A stretch of DNA of 10,720 nucleotides from Thermomucor indicae-seudaticae. Its lineage: Eukaryota; Mucoromycota; Mucoromycetes; Mucorales; Lichtheimiaceae. Positions 7,560-10,720 of this stretch are shown piece by piece. The stretch spans positions 1-10,720 of the forward strand of contig JSYX01000879.1 of assembly GCA_000787465.1 (NCBI GenBank), written 5' to 3'. Position numbers and translations under genes: made by a program. The number at the start of each line of letters is the position of its first letter. Positions within the stretch are counted from its first letter, which is position 1. The notes beneath the pieces are model-generated. The model was not told the origin of the DNA, searched no databases, and saw only the letters and a program-made list of their open reading frames with translations.

Positions 7560-8803
7560 CTAAATGTCTGGTAAGAAGGTAATCTCAGGTGTTGTTGTTG
7601 TTGTTGCCATGGCCGTACGATAAGACGGGAGACGACAGAGCGGCAAGTTTTGGCGAGGGAGACTTAACCAATCATCTAATTCATCAACGGGCGTGTTTAC
7701 AGTTGACTGAATGGGTGACGATTCGGAAGAAAAAGTTAATGCCGGTGCATAATTTGTACAACGTCGTGCGTCCTCATAGGTTGGTAAGACATCGTCGTCG
7801 TCGATTATTATTGTTTCATTTTCTTGTGCGTCCATCACGATGTCGTGAGCAATGCCGATAGGTAACGCGGTGCGCAAGTCTTTGATCAGACTTGGGTCAT
7901 GGGTATTGACCAGGGACACCGTCAACTGGAGCTTGTGGTGGATGGTAAAGAAGGGGTTCGTGGCGTCACACTGAGCGTAGCGCGGAATGACAAAGGATTC
8001 GGTCGTATGCCAAGAGGAAGAAGAAACATGGTCGTCCCGAAAGAATCGAATGATGCGTGGTTCAGGTGTTGCATTGTTGGCGCCATCAACAGTAAACACG
8101 GTGTATTCTTTGAACACGCCACTTATATGCCGAACACGCCATGCTTCCTCGGGAACCAAATAGAGATCGACGTCCACGCGCTCACCACGTCGGAACATCT
8201 TTTTATGCACCAGGGCTTCATACCGTAGCACATGGTTGTATCTTTCCGCCACACGCACTGGTGAATAATCCACAGAGAAGGAAGCAGGAGGATAGATTTG
8301 TCGAAGGACGCGAATCGTCTGCCGATCGGTGAAGTTATTGAAAAACGCAAAGGCGTTGGGTCGTGCACCGATAGCCTTGAGTTTGTACAACACTTGGCAG
8401 TACGAACTGTTCTCTATTGTTTCCGGAAGGTTCCCTGGCATCCCAATCTCGAACGGATACTGATGTCGCCCAGCCGATAACAAGTGGCCCTTTTTCGATG
8501 TCTCTAGAAATACCCATTCACGACTCATGATGGTTCTCTTGATAGTGCCTATATAATTTCCCGTCTTAACACAGATACAGGGAGAAGGCTTCTTCTACAA
8601 TAGCAATACTTGCGATCATTTAAATGAATCTTAATCTGAGCCGTGAATTGGAGCTTCAGACACTTGAATCGCATCGGCTCAGGAAGGGTCAAGACAACCT
8701 GACCACACATCAATTCTTCTTCAGCTTCTTCGGGCAACCCTCGAAGAATTACAGTAGAATTCGCCAGATGTATCTTGAGTTCGGGTTGTATCGACATGAA
8801 CAA
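7560..8803 (-). CDS. Alpha-arrestin (ART/ARRDC-like) protein (two exons)
   Basis: An arrestin-fold protein of the fungal alpha-arrestin type, which in known members recruits Nedd4/Rsp5-family ubiquitin ligases to membrane transporters for endocytosis. Exon 1 is 8803-8599 and exon 2 is 8548-7560, joined over a 50-base intron (8598-8549, GTAGAA...TATAG), giving 397 residues. The N-terminal arrestin domain contains GQVVLTLPEP, then EWVFLE, HQYPFEIGMPGNLPETIE and YKLKA. The C-terminal domain follows with LRYEALVHKKMFRRGERVDVDL. The acidic tail has DDDD, then LPTY (323-326) and LPSY (375-378), which resemble PY motifs but with Leu in the first position. The splice junction is the weak point: other donors nearby, such as GTATTG, do not keep frame with TATAG. 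An acceptor after GTTAAG would keep an open frame but leave an intron too short. The start could also be Met 3 (8797). The family call is strong; specificity is unknown. Confidence 0.82.
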
Positions 8804-9012
8804 GCAAAAGAAGAGAGGGAGAGAGCGAGATAAGGGAAAAAAGACAGAAAATAGCCCTGACTTTTTTCTTTTTTATCAGGATCTTTTTTTTTTCTGCACC
8901 CTTGATCCATTGGTGCCGGAAAGGTCCGTGTTACAAGGTTGTCATGCTAACAAATTAAGAAACAAAAAGAGGACTTGAGTAATACCTTTTTCCGTTTCCG
9001 CCTCAGTCCGTC
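8804..9012. promoter_or_regulatory. Divergent promoter between the arrestin gene and the orphan gene
   Basis: 209 bases separate the two start codons. Next to the arrestin start is a purine-rich tract (about 8806-8850); then come T-runs (about 8861-8893) and a CT-rich leader just before the ATG at 9013. GATAAG (about 8829) and its inverse-type site TTATCAG (about 8874) are GATA-factor-like motifs, but such short words are common. Shared control of the two genes is possible and untested. Confidence 0.4.
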
Positions 9013-10216
9013 ATGGAGGCATTTCTGTCAACTTTACCACCCTACGTCCATGACTACCTCAACAAGTACCCACCAACCGATGTCTTTCACGTCCTCAAAG
9101 AATTGATTTGCTTTGCCGTGCTGTACGCCAACGATCGCGAACGGATTGCTATATTGTCCAAAGAATTGATGGACAAAGGGGCTGATCGCCAGGTATTGGC
9201 TTCATCGCGAACTAAAGAAAAGACTCCTTTAAGATAGAAGTAGTAGCTTATAAAGACAAGCTGTAGGTGCTGACGCCAACATCCCGGGGGTCGTCCGTCA
9301 CTGAGAGTAGTCCAGAACCACTGGAGACTGCTGAGGAGCCGACAACAGCAACAGCAACAGAACAAAAGGACGAGAAAAAAAGGTTACCGTCGACATTTCC
9401 AGAATGGTGGGGTCACCAAGAGTTTGAAGCTCCCAAGAAACAACCAGAAAAGAAGGAACCCGAAAAGACTGAACCTTCAAAGACTGAAGAAGAAAAACCG
9501 GCAGAACGCGAACCAGTCAGCACATGGATTCCATGCAAGTGTTGTATCACGAATTTGTAAAAAGAAAATCATTCATCAACAAATATGTTTCTTGAGCAGG
9601 GGAGGAACCCTCGACAGTGTCTAAAAGACAATCCTCATTGTGGTGAGTCTCAGAACTTGAACGGAAGCCAACCCTTTCACTAATGATAATGTACACACAC
9701 GCTTTAGGAAACCTATTCCTAATCTACGGTCGTATCTCGAAAAGCCATCCACTAAACCGGATCCCATTCGAAGGAGTCATGTCCCTCAGACATCAAGTAC
9801 CGAAAAGGATCTTAAACGCATGTCAGGTAAAGAAAAATCCAGAACATAAAGAAAGAGAGAAATGGTTGACGCGTTGAATACAAAAAGTGCCAGTTCGGCG
9901 ATCATTGGTTCCTAGCAGCGAGAACAAAGTACCTTCTACTGCCACTACTACTAGTAAACCCAGCTCTTCTCCTCCACCCTTATCCCGTTCCTCTTCAGCT
10001 TATCGTCCAGGCCAAACAGCAACTGTGCGTGCCAGAGCAGAACGTGCCAAAGCAGCACAACAGCAGCTCGAAGAACAAAAGAAAAAGCAAGCTCAACTGA
10101 GTAGCATGAGTTTAAGGATCAAACAACAGGCACGGTCCAGTATTGATTGGGAAGCCATCAAAAAAGAACGTAGAAAAACCATGCCCGTTAGTGCCACTAC
10201 CACTGCTGCTCAATGA
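9013..10216 (+). CDS. Uncharacterised highly charged protein (five-exon model)
   Basis: I do not recognise this gene. A consistent model joins 9013-9192, 9267-9543, 9600-9642, 9708-9826 and 9894-10216, giving 313 residues. The introns (74, 56, 65 and 67 bases) are GT-AG, and the third has a CACTAATG branch-like site. The third exon is only 43 bases, and the last acceptor could instead be AAG at 9887, adding two residues in frame. Residues 1-60 form a hydrophobic, probably helical N-terminal region (LPPYVHDYLNKYPPTDVFHV, then LKELICFAVLYANDRERIAI). Next come a Ser/Thr/Glu-rich stretch, a Lys/Glu/Pro tract with KKEPEKTEPSKTEEEKPAE, and Ser/Pro-rich disorder. A Gln/Lys/Arg-rich probable coiled coil near the C terminus (RARAERAKAAQQQLEEQKKK) precedes SSIDWEAIKKERRKT. 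No signal peptide or membrane segment is evident. A scaffold, cytoskeletal or chromosome-associated role would be a guess. That the exons all stay open and in frame supports a real gene. Confidence 0.62.
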
Positions 10217-10231
10217 TTTCCCCCCTTTTAT

Positions 10232-10720
10232 TACACTCGCGCACAAAAGTCAAGGCCAGACCCGATATTTTCAGCATTTTTTTTTCGTAACCTATCTTCT
10301 TTATCCTTCCCGTTCTCACTTTTTTCTTACGTTAAAGCACCATGTCACTTCAGGACCTTTCAAATAAGAAGTCTCGCCCCCGTGAAGAGTATGACGATTT
10401 TACATGTGGTCGCATGGTGGGCATGAGTGAGGCCGGATTGACTCAATCTGAGATCGGTCGACGTTTGGAGATTCCTCGTGAGAGCGTCCGCAATGTTCTT
10501 GATCGCTGGAAGAAGAGGGGTACGACGGCAGCAGCGCCGCGCTCTGGTCGACCTCCAAAGCTGAGTAAAACTGACCAGACGGCTCTGGTGCTCAGTGTAC
10601 GTCGTAATCCACTGTAGCCGTACGCGTTTCACCAAGCTGCATTGGAACGGGCCGAAGTTCACGTTCACTTGAACACTGTAAAGAAGTATCTGGCGGACCT
10701 GGGCTTCAAGTCGCACCCAG
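10232..10720 (+). mobile_element. 5' part of a second Tc1-like transposon, cut by the window end
   Basis: The transposase-like frame starts at 10342. Upstream, TA at 10232-10233 is followed by CACTCGCGCACAAAAGTCAA, which has the look of a Tc1-type terminal repeat next to its TA target site. The opposite end is outside the window, so the terminal repeat is a hypothesis. If correct, the element sits about 16 bases after the stop codon of the preceding gene, inside its 3' untranslated region. Confidence 0.5.
10342..10720 (+). pseudogene. Tc1-like transposase, N-terminal part with a premature stop
   Basis: Residues 20-60 form a paired-like helix-turn-helix (GRMVGMSEAGLTQSEIGRRL, then EIPRESVRNVLDRWKKRG). 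They are followed by the GRPPKLS linker (from residue 69) typical of Tc1 transposases, which join two DNA-binding subdomains at a GRPR-like hook. TAG at 10615-10617 interrupts the frame after RRNPL. Beyond it the same frame continues for 34 codons with a convincing Tc1 second subdomain (FHQAALERAEVHVHLNTVKK, then YLADLGFKSH) to the window edge. The stop therefore looks like a point mutation, for example of a CAG codon. The DDE domain lies outside. It differs from the relic at 3698-4994, so the window holds two Tc1/mariner lineages. Confidence 0.82.

Noticed and set aside
7596..7608. GTT trinucleotide run as a possible microsatellite of interest
   Set aside because: Too short, and explained as a Thr run (ACAAC-type codons) in the arrestin tail.

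Overview
The window looks like nuclear DNA of an early-diverging filamentous fungus, most likely Mucoromycota (Mucorales-like). The evidence is short GT-AG introns of about 50-84 bases in every gene, tightly packed genes, an ergosterol-pathway enzyme, a fungal RNA polymerase I subunit, an alpha-arrestin and several decayed DNA transposons. The species cannot be named from this sequence.

Layout. (1) 317-1860, plus strand: an intact five-exon gene for RNA polymerase I subunit A49 (RPA49), modelled at 421 residues. (2) 1861-3770: a gene-poor, AT-rich stretch with one weak coding relic at about 2780-3175, possibly the C-terminal part of a telomere-linked type helicase. (3) 3698-4994: a dead Tc1/mariner-type DDE transposase with a frameshift, a nonsense codon, an internal deletion and a second nonsense codon. 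It is split by a clean 411-bp non-coding element at 4314-4724. That element has CACTA termini, 83-bp imperfect terminal inverted repeats and a 3-bp GTA target duplication; removing it with one GTA rejoins the transposase frame. (4) 5011-5155: a degenerate motif around GTCC that recurs at 11/22-base spacing. (5) 5658-7379, plus strand: an intact five-exon ERG4, C-24(28) sterol reductase, modelled at 480 residues. (6) 7560-8803, minus strand, convergent with ERG4: a two-exon alpha-arrestin, modelled at 397 residues, with two LPxY motifs near its C terminus. (7) 9013-10216, plus strand, divergent from the arrestin: a five-exon gene for an unrecognised, highly charged protein of about 313 residues. 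(8) From about 10232 to the window end: the 5' part of a second, different Tc1-like transposase with a premature TAG, lying just downstream of gene 7.

The host genes are unrelated housekeeping or trafficking functions and do not form a pathway: rRNA synthesis (RPA49), the last step of ergosterol synthesis (ERG4), and ubiquitin-ligase adaptor-type trafficking (alpha-arrestin). The gene-poor zones hold the transposon debris. The most notable structure is the nested insertion of a CACTA miniature element in a mariner-type relic. I see no evidence for a wholly new system. The least explained parts are the orphan gene at 9013-10216 and the 11/22-base periodic tract.
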